A stretch of 64,000 bases of DNA, taken from Lentisphaeria bacterium (GTDB lineage: Bacteria > Verrucomicrobiota > Lentisphaeria > Victivallales > UBA1829). The notes under the pieces are model-generated. The model was given only the letters and a program-made list of their open reading frames with translations, was not told the origin of the DNA and ran no database searches. Both the position numbers and the translations under genes were made by a program. Positions 53,089-62,055 of the stretch are shown here, piece after piece (the first letter of the stretch is position 1; the number at the start of each line of letters is the position of its first letter). The DNA lies in NCBI GenBank assembly GCA_003526375.1, contig DPDG01000054.1, positions 1-64,000 on the forward strand, given 5' to 3'.

Positions 53089-55182
53089 CTACTTGATTGA
53101 CGGACAAAGCGCAATCGTCCTGCGGTATGCCGGCAATGTTTTGTTTAAAAGATTGTCGAGCTGGCGGAGCTTCCATTCCAGATGCTCCCGGTCCGCCATG
53201 TAATCCATGCTGGGCTCCCAGCCGAGACGCGAATCGGCATCGACCAGCGGAAGCGTCTCCCGGACATTTTCCGCCTCCTCGCGGATCAGCATCTCCATCT
53301 CGTCAAGAAGCGCATTCGCCCTGCCGAAATCAGATTCCAGCTCCAGACGCTTGTTCAGGAGCCACCACTTCTTGATTCCCGTCATCGTCCGCAGGGTATG
53401 CCAGAAAAACCTGCCGACTCCCGCCTGAAGTTCCGCCCCGCGCCGCTTCTTCTCCGGCACGGCGGCAAGCGCCTCCTCGATGAGCCTCACCCCCTGCCCC
53501 CAGACATCCACGGCGGAGGACATGATTCTGACATCCTCGTGAATCCGGCGCCCGCAGTTCGTATGCCCGTAAACATGTTCCGGCTGATAAAACGCATGGA
53601 GCCATCTTGCACCCACGGAGGACTGCGGAGTCGTCGGAAAACTCATCTTCTGCTCCGTGTGCGGATAAAGCACCGGATGAAAGATGAACGGATACGCGGG
53701 ACCGATCCGGAGCGGGCCCGCCTGATCGTCGAATCCGGGCGTATAGGAACGGATCGCCTCGCTCCACTTCTCCCATGCGGCGACGGCTTTCTCCGCGGCG
53801 TCCGCTCCGAAATCACGCACGGCAATCCGGCGCAGCAGCTCATTCATATCCGGCGCGGGCTCCCAGAAACTCCATTTCGCGCACTCGCAGACCACCGAAG
53901 GAAACCATCCGTAGTGATGGGAATCCATGATCCCCGAAAGATTCCATTTTTTCCGCGCCTCGTGCATTCCCTCATAACGCCTGAACCACTGCTGGGGAAC
54001 CGGGATATAGGGAACCACGCCGCAGTCCCAGGTCATGCCGCCGGTATTGGTCATGGAATAGAGATGCAGTCCCCGTTCGTGCGCCGCCTCCGCCTCGCTG
54101 GCAAAGTAGGCGCCGGGACCGGCAAACGTGATGGAGTAATCCGGCGAAATCATCGTATGGTTCGGGTAACGGCGCTTTTCAAACATCTCGAACGTGACCT
54201 CAAGCGAAATCCCGGCAGGCAGGCTGCGGATCAGGTCGAGACGCGCCTTTTCCTCCCTGTTGCCCCAGTTGTAAGTCCAGAACACGATGTCGACATCGGG
54301 GGCGTAGCGGTGCACCGCCTTTCTGACCGCCTCAAGCCACTGCGGATAGTCGCTGCACGGGAAGAAACCGGGCATGGGGCGCGGGTCCGCAATCCCCTCG
54401 TTCTGCGTGTTGGAATAGTCCACGCGCTTTCCGGTGGTCCGGACGTCCTTGCTCGGGAAGATGCAGGATTCACCGACAAGAATCAGTCCCTTCGCGCCGG
54501 GGCACTCTCGGAAAACCCAACCGTAATTCCGGTCGAAGAATTCGTCCGCGTCCGGTTCGTCAGGGTGCTTGTAGCTGTCGAGATAGCTGTAGAAATAGAC
54601 ATTGAGCCCGTAATTTCCGGCACGCCGGATCAGGTCGTTGAAATCCAGGATGCCGTGCGTCGTCAAATCCACGCCCCGGACAAAGAGCAGGATGGTATCA
54701 AAACCAGCGTGCGCAATGGCGTCCAGATGACGGTCGGGAAACTGGTCGAGCCCCCACCCGGAATGAACCATGCGCGGAGAAAACAGCGGTTCCCGTCTCC
54801 CGTTCCCCCGCTTCAGATACGGCGCCTCGCGGAGATTCATCAAGTCCTCAAGCCAGTGCACGCCGCGCCGCACATTGCCGCGGATCACAATCCGTTCCGC
54901 TTCCACATTCCAGAAGAAACCTTTTTCCTCCAAAGGCTCCAGGACAACCGTTTTCCTGCCGCTTTCTCTGCGGACCGGCAGGGAAAGCCCCATGCTGACC
55001 TGAAGATAGTTCTGCAAATCAAGCGCCGCCGCACCGGGAGTCAAAGTTTCCGGAGAGACGATCACCCACTCCTCGTCAATCGCGGTTTCATCGTCTTTGC
55101 GGCACTCCGCCGCAGAACGCACGTCGGGACGATGAACCTCGTCGATGCGTTTTCTGAATTCATACTTTGTTTCTTTATTCAT
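53089..55182 (-). CDS. GH20-like putative glycoside hydrolase, cytosolic
   Basis: A 697-residue protein without a signal peptide. Residues ~40-130 are a hexosaminidase-type alpha/beta domain (AALDLQNYLQVSMGL; RIVIRGNVRRGVHWL). A barrel follows (about 140-480: HSGWGLDQFPDRHLDAIA; NVYFYSYLD; VFWTYNWGN), then a helical tail. The classical GH20 Asp-Glu pair is not evident, so it may be a different clan member. It follows the pseudopilin gene by 21 nt in locus 3. Cytosolic handling of an imported oligosaccharide is inferred. Confidence 0.68.
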   Translation of the reverse strand: MNKETKYEFRKRIDEVHRPDVRSAAECRKDDETAIDEEWVIVSPETLTPGAAALDLQNYLQVSMGLSLPVRRESGRKTVVLEPLEEKGFFWNVEAERIVIRGNVRRGVHWLEDLMNLREAPYLKRGNGRREPLFSPRMVHSGWGLDQFPDRHLDAIAHAGFDTILLFVRGVDLTTHGILDFNDLIRRAGNYGLNVYFYSYLDSYKHPDEPDADEFFDRNYGWVFRECPGAKGLILVGESCIFPSKDVRTTGKRVDYSNTQNEGIADPRPMPGFFPCSDYPQWLEAVRKAVHRYAPDVDIVFWTYNWGNREEKARLDLIRSLPAGISLEVTFEMFEKRRYPNHTMISPDYSITFAGPGAYFASEAEAAHERGLHLYSMTNTGGMTWDCGVVPYIPVPQQWFRRYEGMHEARKKWNLSGIMDSHHYGWFPSVVCECAKWSFWEPAPDMNELLRRIAVRDFGADAAEKAVAAWEKWSEAIRSYTPGFDDQAGPLRIGPAYPFIFHPVLYPHTEQKMSFPTTPQSSVGARWLHAFYQPEHVYGHTNCGRRIHEDVRIMSSAVDVWGQGVRLIEEALAAVPEKKRRGAELQAGVGRFFWHTLRTMTGIKKWWLLNKRLELESDFGRANALLDEMEMLIREEAENVRETLPLVDADSRLGWEPSMDYMADREHLEWKLRQLDNLLNKTLPAYRRTIALCPSIK

Positions 55183-55203
55183 CAGTATTCTCCAATTTTT
55201 TTC

Positions 55204-56256
55204 TTACGGATACCCGACCGGCAGAGGGCTTGCGCTGGCAGGATAACGGTTCCAGATACGCGTATAACCATTGGTGGGATGATAGGGAATATCGCTTTTC
55301 CTCAGCGGACGGACAGACATATCAACAAAGCCGATCACGCAGTTGCCGTTGTGCCAGAACCGCCATGTATTATCCTGATAGTCGCGCCCATCCGTAACCC
55401 ATCCCATGCGCCCGGGCAACTTGACAGTCGACGGTTTGAAATATCCTTCTTCCACAGACGCCCAGGCATAACTATTACGTTCTTCATGCGTATCAGAAAC
55501 AATACCGTTGATTGTATAGTTCACATAATTAGTCTGCGCCGCCGCTGCCGGCTGATTGGCTTTTGTCCATCTGTCTGCCGAATTACACCTAAGAAATTTA
55601 TAGAGACTTTTTGAGGGCAGTCCAATGCCTGTGGCAAAGTCGGGGTCATCCGTGCAGAAGAAACGCGTGTAGTTAATTCTATTGCCGGAACTCTTGGACT
55701 CATAATACGGATAACAGTTTCCTATTCCCCAGTCCTTGTAGGTGTCGGCATAAAGCATATGCATATTCAGCAACTGCTTCTGATTGCCGGTGCATTTGAT
55801 CGTATATGCCGCTTCCCGCGCCTTGCCCAATGCCGGAAGCAGCATCGCCGCCAGAATGGCGATGATCGCTATTACGATGAGGAGCTCGATCAGCGTGAAC
55901 ATCTTTGTTTTCACCCTGGAAGGAAGAACAGAAAAACAGGAAAACATCTGAACAATGGAACATTTGAATGAAAAAGCAAGATTGCGGATTGATTCCGTCC
56001 TCTTTGGGAAGACCGCTTCGCGCTGCGATGTACGGCTGATTCCAGCATTGGAGGCAAAATCATGGAGGGGGACTCGTTCCACGAGATTCCGAAAACCATT
56101 TTCATCATGGCTGGATTCCGGATTCAAATTCACTCTCATTCTTTGTGTTACATCTCTCAAGTGCTCACGATGTGAATACTCCGCCACATCACAGTTCCGA
56201 AATAGAATACGATCAATCCATATCCTACTTTGACTCGGCATCTTCCTTCTTTTCAT
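55204..56256 (-). CDS. DUF1559-type pseudopilin with a ~115-codon leader (locus 3)
   Basis: The helix [18 protein letters not shown] begins at about residue 120 of a 350-residue frame; a DUF1559 domain follows and ends near PVGYP. ATG 56256 has GAGGTG 6-7 nt upstream. Alternatively a GTG at 55914 would give a 5-residue leader (VKTKM then FTLIE). The residue before Phe is Met, not Gly. It lies between the GH20 and GH20-like genes of locus 3. The leader DNA is related to that of the locus 2 pseudopilin. Confidence 0.8.
   Translation of the reverse strand: MKRRKMPSQSRIWIDRILFRNCDVAEYSHREHLRDVTQRMRVNLNPESSHDENGFRNLVERVPLHDFASNAGISRTSQREAVFPKRTESIRNLAFSFKCSIVQMFSCFSVLPSRVKTKMFTLIELLIVIAIIAILAAMLLPALGKAREAAYTIKCTGNQKQLLNMHMLYADTYKDWGIGNCYPYYESKSSGNRINYTRFFCTDDPDFATGIGLPSKSLYKFLRCNSADRWTKANQPAAAAQTNYVNYTINGIVSDTHEERNSYAWASVEEGYFKPSTVKLPGRMGWVTDGRDYQDNTWRFWHNGNCVIGFVDMSVRPLRKSDIPYHPTNGYTRIWNRYPASASPLPVGYP
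55915..56256 (-). repeat. Pseudopilin leader element, copy B
   Basis: This 342-bp counterpart of copy A lies between the start codon and the pilin region of the locus 3 pseudopilin. It shares with copy A the GGAGTATT...GAGCAC block near 56160-56185, the GCGGTCT...AGAGGACG block near 55990-56025, and the GAACA-rich run at 55925-55965 just before GTGAAAACAAAG. It is about 36 bp longer than copy A, mostly from an internal insertion. Confidence 0.6.
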
Positions 56257-56314
56257 TACCAACACCTCAATCATAATGGCACTCGCTTTCTGTTTTACTA
56301 TCCCGCCGGAAAGT

Positions 56315-58150
56315 TTACTTTGAAATCTTTTTTAACAATAATTCTACTGATGAAATCATTTGAAGCGCTTCCTGGTGATTGAATTTCCGAAAAGCTTGGA
56401 CTTCACCATCACCAAAAAAAGCGGCGTCGCGTCCATCGTTCAGGAGGGCTTCCGGATGGCTGACCGCTCCCTCTATATTGACAATTCCCAGCGGTTGATA
56501 GAATGCTTCGGCAGTTTCCAGTTCCGCATACATGATCCGCGAACCGACGTACTGATTGGTAAAATCAATGCGAAGCGCTTCCGGAACCCCCTGCGGCTCA
56601 AACGGATACGACATCATGTGTTCTCCCCAAAAACGGTTTCCAGTGCATCCAGCCTCAATTCGGTTCCACTTCGACGAGCCGGCATATCGGACAAAGAATT
56701 GAAACGGACGGACTCTTTCCGGGTAACGAACCCGCAATACTGCATTGGAGACTGGACCATGAACCGGAACTTCAGCGAGCATTTTTTCGAGATAGTCAAA
56801 AATCCGATCATCCTTCCGGCTCATCCGGTCAGGACGCAACCGTTTTTCAATCTCTTTGCGTCGACGGTTGATATCCGCTGCCTGTTCTTTGATCTCTGCC
56901 AATGGACCGGAAATGTCACATTCAACTCCCGGACAGCAAAGGCGCGGAAGTAATTGACGCAGTGCAAAGTAAATACTTTCCGCATCCAGATAGATCATCA
57001 TTTCTTCCAGAACGTCATTTCCGGAATTTTTGTATTGCATGAACAAGTCCCGTGCAACTCGGACAATCAGAAAACGATCATATTCCGCGGGATTCAGCAA
57101 ATTGCCGAAGTAATTGCGCATATCTCCCGGAACCACAATGAAATGTTCTTTAAGAAAAAACGCCGCCATCGCCAACTCCGCTTCCGAACGCAGCGGTGTC
57201 GTTTCACGCAAAATCGCTTCCATGGAACTATCCGGATTTCCTGACCACAGTCGCCCGGCATAGGCGACGGCGACCTTTTCGTGGGCACCGGGTGCTTCCC
57301 AAACAGTCAGCAGAGCACCGAACGGATGATGCGATAAAGCATACTCCGTAAAAGTCTGAATGTTGCGCATGCTGAAAGCGGCAGGGGCGAAAATATACCG
57401 GAATCCGAGTCCATCATATCGTTTGAAAAGATCTGAACGGGGTGCACCGGCGTGTCCGTAAGGACGATCAAGCAGAGTCTCATAATGCCACGAACAGAAA
57501 ACAATGTCACGCGGAATCTGTTCCAGCACATCCGGATAAATGTCGAAAAGGTCATCCCACATCAGCATGGTTTTGCCGAGCTTTCCTGCAACAATATTGT
57601 AAACGGCTTTCAGATGAGAGAGAAAAATACCGCTCTGCCCTTCTTCGGGGAGCCGGACACGACACTTTTCGCAATAGCCGATATCCCATGCTTCATCGAA
57701 GCCAACATGAAAATAGCGGGATGGAAAAAGTTCTGCAACTTCCGTCAGATATCGTTCGATAAAATTCAGAGTTTCCGGTTGCGTCGGGCAGAACACATGA
57801 TTGTAAGTGCCAAATCTGCCTCGAATACCACCTCTGAGTTCTGCGCAGGACTCATTTTCCGGTTGTTCCAGAAAAAGGTCGGCATGTCCGAAAACGGAAA
57901 CGACTGGAATGGTTTCAATCCCGTATTTTTGTGCATATCCGACAATATCCCGGATTTCGTCCGGCGAATAGGACTCATTTTCCGGGAGAGAATGAAAACT
58001 TTCCGTGCGGATTCGACCTTCCAGGTAAAGCACCAAATAGTTGTAACCGCATTGATGGAAAAAATCAATAGAACTTTTGATAAATGCCACGGTCTCCGGT
58101 TGCCGCGCCAAATCCATCTGGACGGCACGGATTTTTAATTGCTCCATCAT
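56315..58150 (-). CDS. Family 20 glycoside hydrolase (beta-N-acetylhexosaminidase-like)
   Basis: A 611-residue cytosolic GH20-type enzyme. The catalytic Asp-Glu pair is clear in HVGFDEAWD (D152, E153), and the barrel start ([15 protein letters not shown]) and FGHADLF strand fit. The N-terminal alpha/beta domain of larger hexosaminidases is absent; the last ~200 residues form a helical and beta tail. It lies 2 nt after the LacI gene of locus 3. The likely reaction is removal of terminal N-acetylhexosamine from an imported oligosaccharide. Confidence 0.82.
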   Translation of the reverse strand: MMEQLKIRAVQMDLARQPETVAFIKSSIDFFHQCGYNYLVLYLEGRIRTESFHSLPENESYSPDEIRDIVGYAQKYGIETIPVVSVFGHADLFLEQPENESCAELRGGIRGRFGTYNHVFCPTQPETLNFIERYLTEVAELFPSRYFHVGFDEAWDIGYCEKCRVRLPEEGQSGIFLSHLKAVYNIVAGKLGKTMLMWDDLFDIYPDVLEQIPRDIVFCSWHYETLLDRPYGHAGAPRSDLFKRYDGLGFRYIFAPAAFSMRNIQTFTEYALSHHPFGALLTVWEAPGAHEKVAVAYAGRLWSGNPDSSMEAILRETTPLRSEAELAMAAFFLKEHFIVVPGDMRNYFGNLLNPAEYDRFLIVRVARDLFMQYKNSGNDVLEEMMIYLDAESIYFALRQLLPRLCCPGVECDISGPLAEIKEQAADINRRRKEIEKRLRPDRMSRKDDRIFDYLEKMLAEVPVHGPVSNAVLRVRYPERVRPFQFFVRYAGSSKWNRIEAGCTGNRFWGEHMMSYPFEPQGVPEALRIDFTNQYVGSRIMYAELETAEAFYQPLGIVNIEGAVSHPEALLNDGRDAAFFGDGEVQAFRKFNHQEALQMISSVELLLKKISK

Positions 58151-58152
58151 AT

Positions 58153-59184
58153 TTACTTTACTCCCATTGTTTCATGGTTGCAGGACGCCGCCGAATCCCG
58201 ATGAACCAGGAGGGGAGGAATCAGATAACGCCCGTCCTCCCGTCGCGGAATCTCCAGCGGCTTGTTCAGAATGATCTTCACGGCAAGTTCCCCCCGGTCA
58301 TAGGAGGACTCCTCCACGCTCGAAACGGGAACAAATGCCGACTTGCAGCACTCACTGTTTCCAAACCCGAAAACAGACAGCTCCTCCGGCACCTTGAAAC
58401 CGTTCAGGATCGCCAGACGTTCCACCTCAATCGCGATGGAATCCGAAATGGCGAAGAGAGCGGTCGGACGCTCCGTCTCCGGCAGGCGCATCATCTGTGC
58501 AAAAGCCTGTTCAGGGCAGTCCGAGCAGTCGATCAGGCGCGGATCGATCTCTATCCCGGCGTCCCTGAGCCCCTGCAGATAACCGTCGTGGCGTTCGCGG
58601 ATATACAGATAGCGGTGCGGCACACAGAGCAGCCCGATGCGCCGGTGCCCGATCGAAACCAGATAATTCACGATTTCACGGGCAGATGCAAAGTTATCCG
58701 TATTGACGGAAGGGAAACCGTCGTAAGCGTCTTCAAACACATAGACCAGATTCAACTGGTAACGGCGGCAGAACTCCGCCGCTTTCCGGCGCTCCGCCGG
58801 ATCGACGCTCAAAGAAATGACATGGGAAATCCTGTTTCCGCTGATCTCCTCGAACGCCGCTTCCAGATTCGTATCGGGATACACCTTGATATTGTATCCG
58901 AACTGTGTGCAGGTGGTCAGGATTCCGGCAAGCATCTGGTTGGTGTAGGAAAGAATGTCATCCTTGCGGAAACGTCCGATCACGGCAATCGTATTCACGA
59001 TTCCCGTACGCGTCGACCATGCAAGAAGATTGCGCTGATAACCGAGCTCTCTGGCGGCTTTCAGGATGCGTTCCCGCGTTTCCGGGCGCAGACGCTTCGC
59101 TTCGGGGTGATTCCTCAATGTCAGGGAAACCGCCGCCTTGTCAACCTGTGCCGCTTTTGCAATATCTTTGATCGTAACCGCCAT
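58153..59184 (-). CDS. LacI-family regulator (locus 3)
   Basis: A 343-residue regulator. The helix-turn-helix (IKDIAKAAQVDKAAVSLTLR, about 5-24) and hinge (ELGYQRN) are clear, with a full sugar-sensing domain (ELSVFGFGNSECCKS near 275-290). ATG 59184 follows GAGGGTG by ~5 nt; a longer start at 59202 is unlikely. It heads the six-gene glycan locus that ends at 47776. A consensus promoter and an AAACGTTT operator candidate lie upstream. Confidence 0.92.
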   Translation of the reverse strand: MAVTIKDIAKAAQVDKAAVSLTLRNHPEAKRLRPETRERILKAARELGYQRNLLAWSTRTGIVNTIAVIGRFRKDDILSYTNQMLAGILTTCTQFGYNIKVYPDTNLEAAFEEISGNRISHVISLSVDPAERRKAAEFCRRYQLNLVYVFEDAYDGFPSVNTDNFASAREIVNYLVSIGHRRIGLLCVPHRYLYIRERHDGYLQGLRDAGIEIDPRLIDCSDCPEQAFAQMMRLPETERPTALFAISDSIAIEVERLAILNGFKVPEELSVFGFGNSECCKSAFVPVSSVEESSYDRGELAVKIILNKPLEIPRREDGRYLIPPLLVHRDSAASCNHETMGVK

Positions 59185-59211
59185 TCTTTCACCCTCAGTC
59201 AATATTCAGTC

Positions 59212-59263
59212 AAACGTTTTCGCAGTTCAGTATTAATTATAAACAAATTCTTGATTTTGTCAA
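59212..59263 (-). promoter_or_regulatory. Consensus promoter and LacI-type operator of locus 3
   Basis: On the minus strand TTGACA (59263-59258) and TATAAT (59241-59236) are 16 bp apart, both perfect. The 8-bp palindrome AAACGTTT (59212-59219), flanked by TC/TC, lies 17-24 nt downstream of the -10 and fits a LacI-family half-site pair centred on CG. Confidence 0.75.
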
Positions 59264-59356
59264 GACCCGAAAAGAAAAAGAAAAGATTTTTTTCAAGAAA
59301 AACAGGAGAATCCCACTCCGGAAAAAGATATCCTGTCAGTTTTTTTGAATCTCATC

Positions 59357-59384
59357 TTGTTTTTTTTCAGCTTCATGGTATTTT
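59357..59384 (+). promoter_or_regulatory. Candidate promoter of the lipoprotein gene
   Basis: TTGTTT (59357-59362) and TATTTT (59379-59384) are 16 bp apart, about 35 nt before the ATG at 59423. It is divergent from the LacI locus 3 promoter. Confidence 0.45.
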
Positions 59385-59422
59385 CATAGATAAGGAAATG
59401 AAATTCAGAAAACGGGGGTCAT

Positions 59423-60850
59423 ATGCCTTTTATCAGATTATGCTTGATTGTCTTTTCGGCTCTTATACTGACGTCGTGTACTTTCCCGGAAGACGGCGAG
59501 CCTGCCGAATATCCGGAATTTTTCGGACATGCGGACCCTGCCGCCACTCTGGAAAGCATCTCCGCGGCGATCCGTTCAGGCAAGGTTTTCATTCAGGACG
59601 AAAAAGGATATGGCGAGGTATTCGGTTTCGACAGTTACCGGTTCAATGAGAAAAATATCCGCCCGATGAACGTTTCCTTTATTCCGGGGACGAACAGTTT
59701 TCAGTGCCTCGCTCTGGTGATGGACTCTGCAACGGAGGACAACCACTACCGGGTAGTATTCCTCGTCGGCGGCACGGACCGGAATGCCGTGTTTTCACTG
59801 GTCGGAGTCGGAAAAATCGCAGGCGAAAAAGATGTCCCGCCTCCGGTTCTGCCGGAACCTTCCGTCGTAACGGCTGTCTGTGAAGCAATGCAAAGAAAAA
59901 TTCAGGCGGGGGATATTTCATGGGAACAGGAGTTTCCCGACGGAATCATTTCAGAAACGCAGACAGGAAGTTCCACGGAAAAGAAGAATGCGGGGGAAAA
60001 CGTGCAAACGGAGATCAGGAAGTTCCGTTATCCGGAAAGCGAATGGTGGAAAGACCGTCTGACGGCGCAAAAAGGAAATCTCCGCCTGACGGAAAAAGAT
60101 CTCTCTCTCTGCGGAATTTCGGCATCACGCAAAAATGAAATCACTCTTGCTTATTGTGTAAAGCCTTTGATTGTCCGTACAGCAAGACAGATTGTGGCTT
60201 ATGCGGTACTGGATGCGGTACTGGATCAGGACGGCTCCCTGCTCCGGACTTATGAAGGAGGCGAAAATTCTTTTGAAAACGCATTTTCCGTCATCATTTA
60301 TCCTTTCACGCAGAAGGACAATGACGCAATTTACAAAACGGTTTTCGATTATCTTTTCGAGCAGAGCGCTTTGAAAGCCGGACAAGCCGTGCCGGCGGAA
60401 AAAGTCCGTTTTCTTTTCGTGCCGGAAACAGCATCGCCCGACTTCATGGCGAAATATTCATGGAGCGGCAATATTCCTGTCCGCAGTCCGTTTGTGCGTG
60501 ACTGGGAGCTGCCTGTTCCCTTCAATGAGAAGGCGGGGCGTTACATGGGATACGGCAGCGGGGAATTTTACTATTCAGCGGGAGCGATTCGGCCCGTGGA
60601 CGACTCCACGGTCTATGTCATGACAAATATTTCATGCGTTCCGCCGCTTGCCCTCTCGGAGCTTTCACCGGAAGCGGCGGAAAAGTGGAAAGCATCGTCA
60701 CTTCAGGATGCCTCCATGCGGTTCAGCGGACCGGCGGGATATTTGAAACTGAAGAAAGGATTTTTCGGCTGGTATGTCGATCAGGACCATGTATTTTCAC
60801 TGAATCCGCCCGAAAAGGAACGGATGGATTCAGATCAGGACAAACCATAA
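59423..60850 (+). CDS. Predicted lipoprotein, function unknown
   Basis: A 475-residue exported lipoprotein: hydrophobic N-terminus with lipobox LTSC (Cys19). The mature part is hydrophilic with aromatic beta-rich segments and no recognised domain. GGGGG lies ~6 nt before the ATG. The MIF-like gene follows after 15 nt and is probably co-transcribed. Role unknown; an envelope protein is the most that can be said. Confidence 0.72.
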   Translation: MPFIRLCLIVFSALILTSCTFPEDGEPAEYPEFFGHADPAATLESISAAIRSGKVFIQDEKGYGEVFGFDSYRFNEKNIRPMNVSFIPGTNSFQCLALVMDSATEDNHYRVVFLVGGTDRNAVFSLVGVGKIAGEKDVPPPVLPEPSVVTAVCEAMQRKIQAGDISWEQEFPDGIISETQTGSSTEKKNAGENVQTEIRKFRYPESEWWKDRLTAQKGNLRLTEKDLSLCGISASRKNEITLAYCVKPLIVRTARQIVAYAVLDAVLDQDGSLLRTYEGGENSFENAFSVIIYPFTQKDNDAIYKTVFDYLFEQSALKAGQAVPAEKVRFLFVPETASPDFMAKYSWSGNIPVRSPFVRDWELPVPFNEKAGRYMGYGSGEFYYSAGAIRPVDDSTVYVMTNISCVPPLALSELSPEAAEKWKASSLQDASMRFSGPAGYLKLKKGFFGWYVDQDHVFSLNPPEKERMDSDQDKP

Positions 60851-60865
60851 CAGAAGGGGGGAATC

Positions 60866-61213
60866 ATGCCTACTGTAAAACTCACAATCTCGAAAAAATT
60901 CGACCGGAACGAAAAGGAAAACCTTGCTCTTGAGCTGACGGCTCTTGTTGCAAAGGAAATCGGAAAACCGGAAACCGTAACACAGGCGATTGTCGCGGAT
61001 GATGCGGTCGTTTCATTCGGCGGCAACTTTCTGGCTCCGTCGGCATTCATTGTCGTCATGAGTGTCGGAGGGCTGAACCCGGAAGTCTGCAAACGGCTCT
61101 CCGCGGCGCTCTGCGCCTTGCTGGGCAAGTATGGAGTCAGCGGACAGCGCGTTTACATCAACTTCTCGGAAAAACGAGGAAATGAATGGGGCTGGAACTC
61201 TGACACATTCTGA
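60866..61213 (+). CDS. MIF-family tautomerase
   Basis: A 115-residue protein closely matching animal macrophage migration inhibitory factor (also 115 residues). The catalytic Pro follows the initiator Met; the active-site Lys is in IGKP (K34), and FGG (51-53), RVYINF (95-100) and the C-terminal WGWNSDTF align with the MIF signature. The MIF CxxC redox motif is absent. Homotrimeric keto-enol tautomerase activity is expected. AAGGGGG lies ~6 nt before the ATG. A cytokine-like effect in a host would be speculation. Confidence 0.85.
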   Translation: MPTVKLTISKKFDRNEKENLALELTALVAKEIGKPETVTQAIVADDAVVSFGGNFLAPSAFIVVMSVGGLNPEVCKRLSAALCALLGKYGVSGQRVYINFSEKRGNEWGWNSDTF

Positions 61214-61218
61214 AATCA

Positions 61219-61255
61219 GAACAGGCGGGGAATACTGTCATTCTCCTGCCTGTTC
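61219..61255 (+). terminator. Stem-loop after the MIF-like gene
   Basis: An 8-bp perfect stem (61219-61226 with 61248-61255), extended by G-T and GC pairs to about 11-12 bp, lies right after the MIF gene stop. No T tract follows. It may weakly separate it from the flavin reductase gene. Confidence 0.4.
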
Positions 61256-61364
61256 CATGCAAAAAACTGTATATGACCGGACATCGGAAACAGTCTGGGG
61301 AACATTTTATATCTTTTATGCCGGATGTTTTGGCACAAACATCAATTGAATCAAGGGGTGGAAT

Positions 61365-61982
61365 GTGAAAGTTTTACTGGTCAACGGGAGTCCGCACAAG
61401 GACGGCTGTATTTTCACATCGCTCTCGGAAGTTGCCGGAGCTTTGAAAAACAACGGCGTCGATTCCGAAATCTTTTGGATCGGCAACCGGGCAGTGCAAG
61501 GCTGCATTGCCTGTTGGAAATGCCGTGAAAACGGAACGCGCTGTGTGTTCAAGGATCAGCTTTACACGGATTTCGTGGGAAAGATGAAGGAGTGTGATGG
61601 AATTGTGATCGGGGCACCCGTCTATTACGCGGGTCCTCCGGGAAGTCTCTGCGCAATTCTCGACCGGGCATTTTTCTCCGCGACGGAATATTTTCAATAT
61701 AAACCTGCCGCATGTGTGGTCAACTGCCGCCGCGGAGGGGCAAGTTCAACGTTCGACAGACTGAACAAATACTTTACGATCTGCCAGATGCCGGTTGTTT
61801 CGAGCCAGTATTGGAACTCGACACACGGCTTCACCCCGGATGAGGTCCGCCGTGATCTGGAAGGATTGCAGACCATGCGCACGCTCGGAAACAATATGGC
61901 ATATCTGCTGAAAACAGCCGCACAGTCCAATGTCCCGCGTCCCGTGCAGGAACCGTGGATCGGAACCAACTTCATTTCATAA
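61365..61982 (+). CDS. Flavodoxin-fold NAD(P)H-dependent FMN reductase
   Basis: A 205-residue flavoprotein. The FMN phosphate loop is GSPHKDG (8-14), and GAPVYYAGPPG (about 84-94) contacts the isoalloxazine. The Cys-rich stretch GCIACWKC (about 45-53) with a further Cys is shared with iron-sulfur-flavoprotein-like reductases and may hold a cluster or act in redox. It starts at a GTG (61365) with AAGGGG about 6 nt upstream. Two stem-loops follow it. Substrate unknown: flavin, quinone or metal reduction. Confidence 0.83.
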   Translation: MKVLLVNGSPHKDGCIFTSLSEVAGALKNNGVDSEIFWIGNRAVQGCIACWKCRENGTRCVFKDQLYTDFVGKMKECDGIVIGAPVYYAGPPGSLCAILDRAFFSATEYFQYKPAACVVNCRRGGASSTFDRLNKYFTICQMPVVSSQYWNSTHGFTPDEVRRDLEGLQTMRTLGNNMAYLLKTAAQSNVPRPVQEPWIGTNFIS

Positions 61983-61986
61983 AAAA

Positions 61987-62038
61987 CCGGCAGCCTGCCG
62001 AAAAAAAAGCCCCGCAGGATTTTTCCACGGGGCTTTTT
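61987..62038. terminator. Bidirectional terminator between the FMN reductase gene and hisG
   Basis: A perfect 11-bp stem, AAAAAGCCCCG (62004-62014) with CGGGGCTTTTT (62028-62038), has a 13-nt loop and works on both strands. A smaller CGGCA/TGCCG hairpin (61988-62000), followed on the minus strand by six T, lies beside it. Confidence 0.88.
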
Positions 62039-62055
62039 CATGGGAATCAGAAACT

